From assembly GCF_003428885.1 (NCBI RefSeq), contig NZ_QQRU01000007.1, forward strand, positions 49,715 to 113,714: a stretch of 64,000 nt of DNA, given 5' to 3'. Positions 17,035 through 24,832 of this stretch are shown piece after piece. Position numbers and translations under genes: made by a program. The notes below the pieces were generated by a model. That model worked only from the letters and a program-made list of their open reading frames with translations. It was not told the DNA's origin and did no database searches. Numbering within the stretch: the first letter of the stretch is position 1; each line of letters starts with the position of its first letter. The stretch comes from Streptococcus sp. LQJ-218. GTDB lineage: Bacteria; Bacillota; Bacilli; Lactobacillales; Streptococcaceae.

Positions 17035-17687
17035 TAGGCCTCTCCTTTCTGTGAGAGATAGACATCTAGACCATGTTTCCGTAGGTGGCAGGCTGGGCAA
17101 TCTCCACAGCCACTTCCGATAATCCCGTTGTAGCAGGTCAAGGTCTTTTCACGAACATAGTCAAAGACACCGAGTTGGTCGGCTAATTCCCAAGTTTCAG
17201 CCTTGTCAAGCCACATAAGAGGTGTTTGGATAACAAAGTCGTAATCCATGGCCAGGTTGAGGGTGACATTGAGTGATTTGACAAAGACATCACGGCAGTC
17301 AGGATAGCCTGAGAAATCTGTTTCGCACACTCCTGTCACGATATCCGTAATTCCACGTTGCTTAGCAAGGACTGCCGCGAAGGATAGAAAGAGGTGGTTG
17401 CGACCGTCAACAAAGGTATTGGGAACCTCTCCCTCTTTTTGTTCAATTTTCAAATCTGAAGTCAAGGCATTTTCAGTGATCTGTCCCAGCAGAGACATAT
17501 CTAGGATATGATGACGAATGCCTTGTTCCTCAGCGATTTCTTTGGCCACTTGAATTTCAAGATGGTGGCGTTGGCCGTAGGCAAAGGTAACGGCTTCAAC
17601 CGTTTCATAGTGTTGCTTGGCCCAGAAGAGGCAGGTTGTAGAATCTTGACCGCCACTAAAGACGACCAAGGCTGATTGACGTTTCAT
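17034..17687 (-). CDS. queC: 7-cyano-7-deazaguanine synthase
   Basis: A 217-residue ATP-dependent enzyme making preQ0 from CDG. The PP-loop [11 protein letters not shown] is at the N-terminus and a zinc-binding cluster with [15 protein letters not shown] near the C-terminus. The start MKRQSAL follows GGAAGGAG at 4 nt. It is the first gene of queCDEF and stands behind a leader with terminator and putative preQ1 aptamer. Confidence 0.95.
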   Translation of the reverse strand: MKRQSALVVFSGGQDSTTCLFWAKQHYETVEAVTFAYGQRHHLEIQVAKEIAEEQGIRHHILDMSLLGQITENALTSDLKIEQKEGEVPNTFVDGRNHLFLSFAAVLAKQRGITDIVTGVCETDFSGYPDCRDVFVKSLNVTLNLAMDYDFVIQTPLMWLDKAETWELADQLGVFDYVREKTLTCYNGIIGSGCGDCPACHLRKHGLDVYLSQKGEA

Positions 17688-17722
17688 AGTACTCCTTCCA
17701 AAATGGGAAATGTTCAGAGCAC

Positions 17723-17752
17723 GCAAAAAGCTCCCTTGAGGGAGCTAAAAAA
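17723..17752 (-). terminator. attenuator terminator in the que leader
   Basis: AGCTCCC-TCAA-GGGAGCT (17729-17746) followed by TTTTT on the minus strand. It lies about 40 nt before the queC start, downstream of the putative aptamer, so it can stop transcripts before the operon. Confidence 0.85.
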
Positions 17753-17760
17753 TACCAAGT

Positions 17761-17797
17761 AGAGGTTTTTTTTAGCGATGGCATGTCCCAAACATCG
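17761..17797 (-). promoter_or_regulatory. probable preQ1-I riboswitch aptamer
   Basis: On the minus strand: CGATG / CATCG close a short stem (P1). Its loop starts TTT, then GGG, then ACATGC. The stem is followed by CTAAAAAAAA and CCT. Order and size match preQ1-I aptamers (P1 hairpin, loop strand pairing to a sequence after an A-rich tail as pseudoknot P2). The position before queCDEF and before a terminator fits. The identity comes from structure and context only. Confidence 0.7.
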
Positions 17798-17812
17798 TAA
17801 TATTCTACCTAC

Positions 17813-17841
17813 AGTCTAGCATATTTTTTGAAAAATGGCAA
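17813..17841 (-). promoter_or_regulatory. queCDEF promoter
   Basis: TTGCCA, 17 bp, TAGACT on the minus strand. Its start would lie about 10 bp before the aptamer. Confidence 0.6.
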
Positions 17842-17848
17842 AGGGCAA

Positions 17849-17885
17849 GAAAAAAGAGACCAAATGAATGCACTTGGTCTCTCTT
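17849..17885 (-). terminator. terminator of the DUF4649-thioredoxin operon
   Basis: AGAGACCAAGTG and CATTTGGTCTCT followed by TTTTT on the minus strand. Confidence 0.85.
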
Positions 17886-17889
17886 GTGA

Positions 17890-18204
17890 TTAGCTTAATT
17901 CAGCAACGATAGCTTTGATTTGTTCTGCTGTGTGAACACCGGCCACTTGTTTAACTACTTGTCCATCTTTTTTGAAAAGAAGAGTTGGAATAGACATGAT
18001 TCCAAAAGCACGAGCTGTGTTTGGGTTTTCATCAACGTCCATTTTAACGATTTTCAAGACATCTTCTGAAAGTTCCTCAGACAATTTGTCCAAGATTGGA
18101 CCTTGCATACGACATGGACCACACCAAGTTGCCCAGAAGTCTACCAAGACCAATCCGTCTTTTGTTTCTTGTTCGAATGTTGCATCTGTAATTGCTTTTG
18201 ACAT
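17890..18204 (-). CDS. trxA: thioredoxin
   Basis: A 104-residue thioredoxin with the redox motif WCGPC (cysteines 28 and 31), the cis-proline region MSIPTLLFKKDG and a normal full length. It reduces protein disulfides in the cytoplasm. AAGGAG precedes the ATG. It lies 15 nt after the DUF4649 gene and has no separate promoter, so it is probably driven by the strong promoter at 18473-18501. Confidence 0.95.
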   Translation of the reverse strand: MSKAITDATFEQETKDGLVLVDFWATWCGPCRMQGPILDKLSEELSEDVLKIVKMDVDENPNTARAFGIMSIPTLLFKKDGQVVKQVAGVHTAEQIKAIVAELS

Positions 18205-18219
18205 AGTATTTCTCCTTTT

Positions 18220-18441
18220 TTAGTTATATTGGCTTAAATCTTGTTTCTTGAGATAGAAGAAGATATCTCCATAAGTCCCATGGTAGTCCAAATCATGACC
18301 ATTGTAAGTTAATTTTTGGACAGGGTAGTAGTCTGCGACGCCGATAAGGCAAGCTTGTTGTGAACGATCAAAGTCTTCATAAGAATCGAAGGTTATAGTT
18401 CTTTCGTTCTTGCTTGCATCTAGATAGGTAATTTCAATCAT
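18220..18441 (-). CDS. DUF4649 family small protein
   Basis: A 73-residue soluble protein (MIEITYLDASKNERTITFDSYEDFDRSQ, LTYNGHDLDYHGTYGDIFFYL). The start is fixed by AAAGGAG and by the promoter, since longer in-frame starts lie within the -35/-10 region. It resembles the streptococcal DUF4649 family of unknown role. First gene of an operon with thioredoxin. Confidence 0.75.
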   Translation of the reverse strand: MIEITYLDASKNERTITFDSYEDFDRSQQACLIGVADYYPVQKLTYNGHDLDYHGTYGDIFFYLKKQDLSQYN

Positions 18442-18472
18442 GTTTAAAACTCCTTTGTTTAATGATGACTTT

Positions 18473-18501
18473 ATTTTACTCCTTGTAAAGGAGAATGTCA
18501 A
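18473..18501 (-). promoter_or_regulatory. strong promoter of DUF4649-trxA
   Basis: TTGACA, 17 bp, TAAAAT on the minus strand, a near-consensus promoter. A palindrome (18511-18522) lies 9 bp upstream of the -35. Confidence 0.85.
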
Positions 18502-18510
18502 GAAAAATGA

Positions 18511-18522
18511 TTGCGCACGCAA
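18511..18522. promoter_or_regulatory. palindrome, putative MarR site upstream of DUF4649-trxA
   Basis: TTGCGCACGCAA inside ATGATTGCGCACGCAACT. The same core recurs at 18997-19008 in the marR promoter. It lies just upstream of the -35, a position more typical of an activator or of a distal half of a repression complex. Confidence 0.6.
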
Positions 18523-18540
18523 CTTTTTTATAAAATTATC

Positions 18541-18921
18541 TTAAACCCAGAAATCCAAACCAGCTTCCAAGCTTTCTTCGACAGCTTTTTGTAGAGAGGC
18601 CAGTGTCTTTTGCCCATCACTTGTCAGGCAGATAAAGCTAGAACGTCGATCTTGGTCACAACACCTGCGACTAAGCAGACCGCAATTTTTGGCTTCCAAG
18701 CGAGCCACCATCCGAGAAACAGCGCTCGGGCTCAAATGAAGCTTATCTGGCAGGTCAATCTGGCGTAGAGATTTTTCTTGTGCCAAGTCCAGATAGTAGA
18801 GCAGGTAGAACTCTTTCAAGGTTAGACTTTGCTCGCTCTGCTGGGCAATAGTCTCTTCCAAGAGGCTTTCAATTTCTTTCTGACGCCGATTGAAGTCAAA
18901 CCATTTTTCCAAATAGGTCAT
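18541..18921 (-). CDS. MarR family transcriptional regulator
   Basis: A 126-residue winged-helix regulator. The recognition part LRQIDLPDKLHLSPSAVSRMVARLEAKNCG (about residues 45-75) and wing region RRSSFICLTSDGQ are evident. The start follows AAAGGAG at 5 nt. It has its own promoter with a palindrome at the predicted transcription start, matching autoregulation. The ligand is unknown. Confidence 0.88.
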   Translation of the reverse strand: MTYLEKWFDFNRRQKEIESLLEETIAQQSEQSLTLKEFYLLYYLDLAQEKSLRQIDLPDKLHLSPSAVSRMVARLEAKNCGLLSRRCCDQDRRSSFICLTSDGQKTLASLQKAVEESLEAGLDFWV

Positions 18922-18996
18922 AGTATCTCCTTTCTTTTTAGAGTTGTAATATAGAAGAAGGTCCATTCATAGACAGTCTCTGTATTACAAGATGAT

Positions 18997-19008
18997 TGCG
19001 CATGCAAT
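18997..19008. promoter_or_regulatory. palindrome, putative MarR autoregulatory operator
   Basis: TTGCGCATGCAA within ATGATTGCGCATGCAATT, one transition in the core from the site at 18511-18522. It begins 2 bp downstream of the marR -10 box and so covers the transcription start, a classic repressor position. Confidence 0.65.
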
Positions 19009-19010
19009 TA

Positions 19011-19038
19011 TTATACTACTTTTCAAGAATGCTGGCAA
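19011..19038 (-). promoter_or_regulatory. marR promoter
   Basis: TTGCCA, 16 bp, TATAAT on the minus strand. Confidence 0.75.
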
Positions 19039-19144
19039 GAAGGATGCTGAAATCTTTTACCCTAAATCAGGCCTGTTTTCACAAGTCAAGAATTGTTTGT
19101 ATCCCCTTTCCATTTCTAATTTTCATTATCCCTTGTGCATTTCC

Positions 19145-19172
19145 TTGAAATTTTCTGAAAAAAGAGTAAACT
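19145..19172 (+). promoter_or_regulatory. lrgAB promoter
   Basis: TTGAAA, 16 bp, TAAACT, about 35 bp before the lrgA ATG. Confidence 0.55.
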
Positions 19173-19205
19173 GGTATGCAAGAAGTCTATTTCGTGGAGT
19201 TTAGG

Positions 19206-19580
19206 ATGAAATTATATGTTCAATTAATGATTCTCTTTGTGATTTCTCTAATCGGAGAGGGAATTTCTAGTTTTTTTCATTTGCCCATCCCAGGCAGTAT
19301 TATTGGTTTAATCATTCTCTTTCTCGCCCTACAATTCAAGTGGCTGAGAACCAGACATGTCAACATGGTAGGGAATTTCTTGCTGGCCAATATGACCATT
19401 CTCTTTTTGCCGCCAGCAGTGGGAATCATGGAGAAGTTTGATGTGATTGCTCCCTATCTTTTGCCAATTGTTTTGATTGTCTTTTTTGCAGCAGTGATTA
19501 ATATCATCTTGATTGCGCTTGTGGTTCAATTTATCAAAAAACGCTATGAAGGTGACTATGAAGAAAGAGGTACCAAATGA
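19206..19580 (+). CDS. lrgA: holin-like protein LrgA/CidA family
   Basis: A 124-residue protein with four hydrophobic segments and the family core LPIPGSIIGLIILFLAL. LrgA and LrgB are membrane proteins linked to control of murein hydrolase activity and, in some Firmicutes, pyruvate transport. The start MKLYVQL is preceded by GGAGTTTAGG. An ATG ten codons earlier is less well placed. Its stop overlaps the lrgB start by 4 nt. Confidence 0.9.
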   Translation: MKLYVQLMILFVISLIGEGISSFFHLPIPGSIIGLIILFLALQFKWLRTRHVNMVGNFLLANMTILFLPPAVGIMEKFDVIAPYLLPIVLIVFFAAVINIILIALVVQFIKKRYEGDYEERGTK

Positions 19581-20272
19581 GCGAATTTGTTTCCAATCCC
19601 CTGTTTGGGCTAGCCCTGTCTATCTTAGCCTATCTAGTGGGAATGCTGATTTACAGACGTTTTCCCCATCCATTGACAACGCCCTTGCTTTTGTCAGCTA
19701 TTTTCATTATTATCTTTCTAAAGGTGACGGGGATATCTTACCAAGATTATTACCAAGGTGGGGTTTATCTGAACAACTTGATTGTCCCATCGACCGTGGC
19801 TCTGGGGATTCCGCTTTATAAGAGTTTTCACTTGATGAAGCACCATGCTCGGAGTATTCTCTTTGGTAGTTTGTTAGCGGTAGTGGTCAATACCTCTTTC
19901 ACGGCCCTAGTGGCAAAGATTTTTGGCATGGACTTTTTTCTAGCCATTTCTCTCTTTCCTAAGTCAGTGACAACCGCTATGGCAGTGGGAATCACAGAAA
20001 AATTGCAAGGTTTGACGACTGTGACTTTGGTCGTTGTTGTGGCAACTGGGATTTTAACCAGTGTGATTGGCCCAACCCTTTTGAAGTGGTTGAAAATTGA
20101 TGACCCAGTAGCGGTTGGTCTTTCCCTTGGAGGAACAGGTCACGCAGTCGGAACGGGTACGGCCTTTCGATACGGCTCTGTAGCAGGAGCCATGGGGGGC
20201 TTGGCTATTGGTGTCACCGGTATTCTTTATGTCTTTGTCAGCCCTATCGTAGCCAGTTTGATATTGAGTTAA
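19577..20272 (+). CDS. lrgB: LrgB family membrane protein
   Basis: A 231-residue protein with about seven hydrophobic segments and the family motifs LFPKSVTTAMAVGI and GGTGHAVGTGTAFRYG. It is the partner of LrgA, translated through an ATGA overlap. No LytSR two-component genes are adjacent, so its regulation is not evident here. Confidence 0.92.
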   Translation: MSEFVSNPLFGLALSILAYLVGMLIYRRFPHPLTTPLLLSAIFIIIFLKVTGISYQDYYQGGVYLNNLIVPSTVALGIPLYKSFHLMKHHARSILFGSLLAVVVNTSFTALVAKIFGMDFFLAISLFPKSVTTAMAVGITEKLQGLTTVTLVVVVATGILTSVIGPTLLKWLKIDDPVAVGLSLGGTGHAVGTGTAFRYGSVAGAMGGLAIGVTGILYVFVSPIVASLILS

Positions 20273-20276
20273 ATCA

Positions 20277-20306
20277 AAACCCAGCTGTTTAGCTGGGTAT
20301 TTTTTA
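20277..20306. terminator. bidirectional terminator after lrgB
   Basis: AAAACCCAGCT-GTTT-AGCTGGGT followed by ATTTTTT. It also overlaps the end of the convergent ABC permease gene. Confidence 0.85.
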
Positions 20307-21071
20307 TTGCAAATTAACCTTGTTTCTCAAAATATAGTAGGTTCCGAGATAAAAGATAGCTATGAAAATGAGTTCTTCAACAATGCCTACGCTTGCTCCC
20401 ATATAGAAATTACCATTGAATCCTGCAAGTGAATTGACATAGAAGTTAGTACTGGTATTGAAGAAAACTCCAATAAATCCAATGACGATTTGGATACCAA
20501 TGTAGGCTACAATTGACAGTGCGGTACGGTATTCGTTGAAAAGCTGTCCGATGGAGATGGCCAAGTAAATGCAGAGGATCCCTGAAATTGTACTAAGCAG
20601 GAAGGATAAGACAATAAGACCAAAGCCGGTAAAATGTTCTCCAACAAATGATAGAAGAGTAGAAAGTTGAACTTCATCAGAGTTTGTTGACAATAACATA
20701 ATGTAGATACATAGGAGTAAGACAGCAGTGCTAATCACAGACCAGATAAAGGCACCGATTAGTTTGGCTGTGATGATATGGTGTTCGGAAACTGGCAAGG
20801 TCAAAGTCAGATAGCCTTGGCGGTCATAGACACTACCCTTGAAGCGACGGATAATCAAAATCAAGGTTGAAATCCCAAGTGTAATCATCAAGCCACCAAA
20901 GACTGTAGCTAGAAAAAATAGCATAGCAGATTGACTTTCTTGGTAAGGTAGATTTTTAAAGGATTGTGTCTGTATTCCGATAAGGGCAGAAAGTGCCAAC
21001 ACAGCACCATAGAGGGCTAAATACCATTTGTTAACATTTTTAAATTCATAACGAACTAAATTCCAAAACAT
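20304..21071 (-). CDS. ABC transporter permease
   Basis: A 255-residue protein with six hydrophobic segments, starting MFWNLVRYEFKNVNKWY, and a cytoplasmic stretch with GYLTLTLPVSEHHIITAKLIGA, typical of ABC-2 permeases. The start is chosen for AAAGGAG upstream and because longer starts run into the ATPase gene. It is the third gene of a GntR-ATPase-permease operon. The substrate is unknown; relatives are often tied to envelope stress or bacteriocin resistance. Confidence 0.85.
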   Translation of the reverse strand: MFWNLVRYEFKNVNKWYLALYGAVLALSALIGIQTQSFKNLPYQESQSAMLFFLATVFGGLMITLGISTLILIIRRFKGSVYDRQGYLTLTLPVSEHHIITAKLIGAFIWSVISTAVLLLCIYIMLLSTNSDEVQLSTLLSFVGEHFTGFGLIVLSFLLSTISGILCIYLAISIGQLFNEYRTALSIVAYIGIQIVIGFIGVFFNTSTNFYVNSLAGFNGNFYMGASVGIVEELIFIAIFYLGTYYILRNKVNLQ

Positions 21072-21087
21072 AAATAATCTCCTTTGC

Positions 21088-21783
21088 TTAGGCCTTAAAT
21101 TCCTGACGGAAGAGTTGGTCGATGGATTCACCTGACTCATAGCGAATGTCATCTACATTGCCTTGACGGACGACTTTTCCATCCTTTACAAAGATAATCT
21201 CATCCAAGATTGGTTCAATGTCTGAAATCAAGTGGGTTGAAATCAAGACAGTCGAAGTTGGCGAGTAGTTGTTGATGATGGTGTTCAAGATATAGTCACG
21301 AGCTGCGGGGTCTACACCCCCGATTGGTTCATCAAGGACGTATAGACGAGCATCGCGACTCATAACCAAAATCAGTTGTACCTTTTCTTTGTTCCCTTTT
21401 GATAATTTCTTGAAACGACTATTTTCATCGATGCCAAGGTCACGAAGAAGACCTTGAGCACGTTCCAGATTGAAATCTTTATAGAAGGTCTTGAAGTAGG
21501 TTAGGGCTTCCTTGACCTTCATCTGTTCGTTTAGATAGGTCGTATCAGGTAGATAAGAAACAATTGCTTTAGTTGCTGGGCTTGGTTCCATACCATTGAT
21601 AAGGATACGGCCTGTCTCTGGTTGCAAGAGGCCATTGATTAGTTTAATCAAGGTTGTTTTTCCTGAACCGTTTGGTCCAAGGAGACCAACAATTTTTCCA
21701 GCTGGGATGTCAAGAGAAACATTTTCCAGGGCTGGGGTTGCTCCATAAGATTTGGATACATTTTCAAATGCTAGTAATGACAT
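21088..21783 (-). CDS. ABC transporter ATP-binding protein
   Basis: A 231-residue ATPase. It has Walker A GPNGSGKTT, a degenerate signature KLSKGNKEKVQL, Walker B LYVLDEPIGGVDP and a switch histidine (LISTHLISD). It powers the downstream permease. It starts 4 nt after the GntR gene, so the three are translated from one mRNA. Confidence 0.93.
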   Translation of the reverse strand: MSLLAFENVSKSYGATPALENVSLDIPAGKIVGLLGPNGSGKTTLIKLINGLLQPETGRILINGMEPSPATKAIVSYLPDTTYLNEQMKVKEALTYFKTFYKDFNLERAQGLLRDLGIDENSRFKKLSKGNKEKVQLILVMSRDARLYVLDEPIGGVDPAARDYILNTIINNYSPTSTVLISTHLISDIEPILDEIIFVKDGKVVRQGNVDDIRYESGESIDQLFRQEFKA

Positions 21784-21787
21784 AGGC

Positions 21788-22153
21788 TTAAACTCCTTTA
21801 ATATAATCACCGACTACGCCTGGTAGTTCTTCTTTTTCATAGCCAAAATGGGTCATGGAGGAAACGAAGTGTTCCAATTCTTCTTCCGATAATTGTTTGC
21901 GTGATTGGGCAATCAGTTCCCTATCCTCAGTCACAAATCGTCCAGTTGTTCGCTTGCTGTAGACAAATCCTTCTCGTTCAAGGTCTGACAAGGCTCTTTG
22001 GATGGTGTTGGGATTGACACCGGCTTCGCTAGCTAGCTCTCTCACGGTTGGAAGTTGTTGATTGGGTTCCAGTGTGTGGGAAACAATCTGAAGCTTGATT
22101 TTCTCCATAATCTGCAAATAAATGGGTTTATTGTTATCAAATGTCCAAGACAT
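21788..22153 (-). CDS. GntR family regulator, YtrA type
   Basis: A 121-residue regulator: an N-terminal winged helix (PIYLQIMEKIKLQIV, LPTVRELASEAGVNPNTIQRALSDLEREG) and a short C-terminal helix region, the YtrA subfamily that regulates adjacent ABC transporter operons. AAAGGAG precedes the ATG. A 7-bp inverted repeat covers the operon promoter. Confidence 0.9.
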   Translation of the reverse strand: MSWTFDNNKPIYLQIMEKIKLQIVSHTLEPNQQLPTVRELASEAGVNPNTIQRALSDLEREGFVYSKRTTGRFVTEDRELIAQSRKQLSEEELEHFVSSMTHFGYEKEELPGVVGDYIKGV

Positions 22154-22177
22154 CACGATCTCCTTTCTATTTACCTT

Positions 22178-22197
22178 TGTGTTAATTAAATAACACA
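22178..22197. promoter_or_regulatory. YtrA-type operator over the promoter
   Basis: TGTGTTA-ATTAAA-TAACACA, a perfect 7-bp inverted repeat with a 6-bp centre. It includes the -10 box TGTTAT (22190-22195, minus strand). With TTGACA at 22213-22218 and a 17-bp spacer this is the promoter of the GntR-ABC operon, so autorepression is likely. Confidence 0.75.
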
Positions 22198-22258
22198 ACA
22201 AAACAAAAAACTTGTCAAGCAAAAAGAAGAATTGTTTTGGGAATCGCTTAAAAAATGG

Positions 22259-22264
22259 TATAAT
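22259..22264 (+). promoter_or_regulatory. -10 box of nrdR-dnaB-dnaI transcript
   Basis: TGGTATAAT is an extended -10 box about 28 bp before the nrdR ATG. The -35 is weak. Confidence 0.65.
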
Positions 22265-22291
22265 GAAAAGAAAACGATAAGGAGGGAAAGG

Positions 22292-22765
22292 ATGCGTTGT
22301 CCAAAATGTGGGGCTACCAAGTCAAGTGTTATCGATAGTCGCCAAGCAGAAGAAGGGAACACCATTCGTAGAAGACGTGAGTGCGACGAATGCCAACACC
22401 GTTTTACAACCTACGAACGAGTAGAAGAAAGAACCTTAGTGGTTGTTAAAAAAGATGGCACACGGGAACAATTCTCCAGAGATAAAATCTTTAATGGGAT
22501 TATCCGCTCAGCCCAGAAACGTCCTGTGTCAAGCGATGAAATCAACATGGTAGTTAATCGTATCGAACAGAAACTCCGTGGTCGAAATGAAAATGAAATT
22601 CAAAGTGAGGACATTGGTTCTCTCGTCATGGAGGAATTGGCTGAATTGGATGAGATTACCTATGTACGTTTTGCCAGCGTCTATCGTAGTTTTAAGGATG
22701 TTAGTGAGTTAGAGAGCTTGCTCCAACAAATCACCCAGTCCTCTAAAAAGAAAAAGGAAAGTTAA
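22292..22765 (+). CDS. nrdR: ribonucleotide reductase regulator NrdR
   Basis: A 157-residue repressor that senses ATP/dATP. The zinc ribbon CPKCG...CDEC is at the N-terminus, followed by the ATP-cone ([20 protein letters not shown]). The start MRCPKCG is supported by AAGGAGGGAAAGG and by the -10 box, which lies after earlier in-frame starts. It is followed immediately by dnaB. Confidence 0.95.
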
Positions 22766-23935
22766 ATGAAGCCAATTGACCGTTTTTCTTATCTAAAGAA
22801 TAATCGGGTGTCGCAAGATACCTCATCTCTGGTACAGTGCTACCTCCCGATTATCGGTCAGGAGGCACTGAGCCTTTATCTTTATACGATTAGTTTTTGG
22901 GATAATGGTAGAAAGGAATATCTTTTTTCAAGTATTCTTAATCATCTTAACTTTGGGATGGATAGACTGATAAAATCCCTGAAAATCCTATCTGCTTTCA
23001 ATCTCTTGACTCTCTATCAAACTGGGGATGTTTATCAGCTAGCCCTCCATGCTCCTCTATCTAGTCAAGACTTCTTGGAACACCCTGTTTATCGCAGACT
23101 TTTGGAGAAGAAGATTGGTGATGCAGCTGTGGAGGATTTGAAAGTTGAGAGTGCTGATGGTCAAGAAATACCTGTCTCACTCAATCAAGTCTTTCCAGAC
23201 TTGGCAGAAGTGGGAAGTCAAGAAGACCTTAGTCTCAAGAAGAAAGTGGCCAATGATTTTGACTTGGACCATTTTCGTCAGCTTATGGCTCGAGATGGGC
23301 TTCGTTTTGCGGATGAGCAGTCCGATGTCTTAAACCTCTTTGCCATCGCCGAGGAAAAGAAATGGACTTGGTTTGAGACCTATCAACTGGCCAAGTCAAC
23401 AGCTGTTTCCCAGGTTATTTCAACCAAACGCATGCGGGAAAAAATCGCTCAAAAACCTGTTTCTTCTGACTTTAGTCCTAAGGAAGCAACCATTATCAAA
23501 GAGGCTAAAAGTAAAACGGCCCTGCAGTTCTTAGCAGAAATCAAGCAAACACGTAAGGGAAACATTACCCAAACAGAAAGAGAACTCTTGCAACAGATTG
23601 CTGGTTTGGGATTGTTGGATGAAGTCATCAATGTTATCTTGCTCCTGACCTTTAATAAGGTGGATTCGGCCAATATCAATGAAAAATATGCCATGAAGGT
23701 GGCTAATGACTACGCCTATCAAAATATCCGTAGTGCAGAGGAAGCTGTCCTGCGTATTCGTGAACGTGGCCAAAAAGCAAAAACGCAAAAGCAGAATCAG
23801 ACTGCCCCAGCAAAAACCAATATACCCAAGTGGAGCAATCCTGAATACAAGAATGAAACGAGCGAGGAAACTCGTCTGGAACTAGAACGTAAGAAACAAG
23901 AACTATTAGCTCGATTAGAAAAAGGAGGAGATTAG
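22766..23935 (+). CDS. dnaB: replication initiation / membrane attachment protein DnaB
   Basis: A 389-residue helicase-loading protein of the Firmicute DnaB/DnaD type (not the replicative helicase). The N-terminal winged-helix-like region and a C-terminal DnaB_2 type domain (EEKKWTWFETYQLAKSTAV and LLLTFNKVDSANINEKYAMKVANDY, a YxxxIxxxW-like region) are visible. The start is adjacent to the nrdR stop, and dnaI follows directly, as in other streptococci. Confidence 0.92.
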   Translation: MKPIDRFSYLKNNRVSQDTSSLVQCYLPIIGQEALSLYLYTISFWDNGRKEYLFSSILNHLNFGMDRLIKSLKILSAFNLLTLYQTGDVYQLALHAPLSSQDFLEHPVYRRLLEKKIGDAAVEDLKVESADGQEIPVSLNQVFPDLAEVGSQEDLSLKKKVANDFDLDHFRQLMARDGLRFADEQSDVLNLFAIAEEKKWTWFETYQLAKSTAVSQVISTKRMREKIAQKPVSSDFSPKEATIIKEAKSKTALQFLAEIKQTRKGNITQTERELLQQIAGLGLLDEVINVILLLTFNKVDSANINEKYAMKVANDYAYQNIRSAEEAVLRIRERGQKAKTQKQNQTAPAKTNIPKWSNPEYKNETSEETRLELERKKQELLARLEKGGD

Positions 23936-24832
23936 ATGGAAAGTGTCGGAGATGTACTCAAACGTCAACCTAGCCGATTTCAGTATCAAGATTTGGTCCA
24001 GAAAATCATGAAGGACCCTGATGTTGCGGACTTTATCCAGCAAGAATCCCTCAGTCAGGAGGAATTAAATCGTAGTATCTCCAAATTTAATCAGTACATC
24101 ACCGAGCGCGACAAGTTCCTTCGTGGTGATACGGATTATATTGCCAAAGGATACAAGCCTATCCTAATCATGAACCATGGCTATGCAGATGTTTCCTATG
24201 AAGAAACTCCTGAACTAATCGCGGCTGAAAAAGAAGCGGCGATTAAAAACCGTCTTAAGCTAATCAATCTTCCAGCTAGTCTTAAAAAAGCTAGTTTAGC
24301 TCAAGTAGACTTGGATGATTTGGGGCGCCTGCCAGTTTTTGAAAAGCTCCTAGCCTTTGTGGAGCAATATCCAGCTATTCGAAAAGGTTTGTACTTGTAT
24401 GGAGACTTTGGTGTGGGTAAAAGTTTCATGGTGGCAGCACTAGCTCATGATTTGTCAGAAAAACGTGGTGTTTCATCAACGCTCCTCCACTATCCGAGCT
24501 TTGTCATTGATGTCAAAAATGCCATCGGTGATGGCAATGTTAAGACCTTGGTGGATGAGATTAAGCTTGCTGAAGTCCTGATTTTGGATGATATTGGTGC
24601 CGAGCAATCAACAGCTTGGGTGCGTGACGAGATCCTGCAGGTCATTCTCCAATATCGTATGCAGGAAGATTTGCCAACCTTTTTCACCTCCAATTTCAAT
24701 TTTGAAGATTTGGAGAAGCATTTTGCTAAAGGGAAAAATGGAAATGATGAAACATGGGAAGCTAGACGCGTCATGGAACGCATTCGTTATTTAGCAGAGG
24801 AAACAAGACTTGAAGGAGAAAACCGCCGATGA
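23936..24832 (+). CDS. dnaI: primosomal protein DnaI, helicase loader
   Basis: A 298-residue AAA+ ATPase that loads the replicative helicase. The N-terminal helicase-binding part (to about 130) is followed by Walker A GDFGVGKSFM and Walker B VLILDDIGAEQ, then an arginine-finger region. GGAGGAG precedes the ATG. It overlaps the nitroreductase gene by 4 nt. Confidence 0.95.
   Translation: MESVGDVLKRQPSRFQYQDLVQKIMKDPDVADFIQQESLSQEELNRSISKFNQYITERDKFLRGDTDYIAKGYKPILIMNHGYADVSYEETPELIAAEKEAAIKNRLKLINLPASLKKASLAQVDLDDLGRLPVFEKLLAFVEQYPAIRKGLYLYGDFGVGKSFMVAALAHDLSEKRGVSSTLLHYPSFVIDVKNAIGDGNVKTLVDEIKLAEVLILDDIGAEQSTAWVRDEILQVILQYRMQEDLPTFFTSNFNFEDLEKHFAKGKNGNDETWEARRVMERIRYLAEETRLEGENRR

Noticed and set aside
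17761-17797. preQ1-II class considered for the que leader
   Set aside because: The stem-loop with A-rich tail and following CCT fits the preQ1-I layout better, and type II lacks this tail order.
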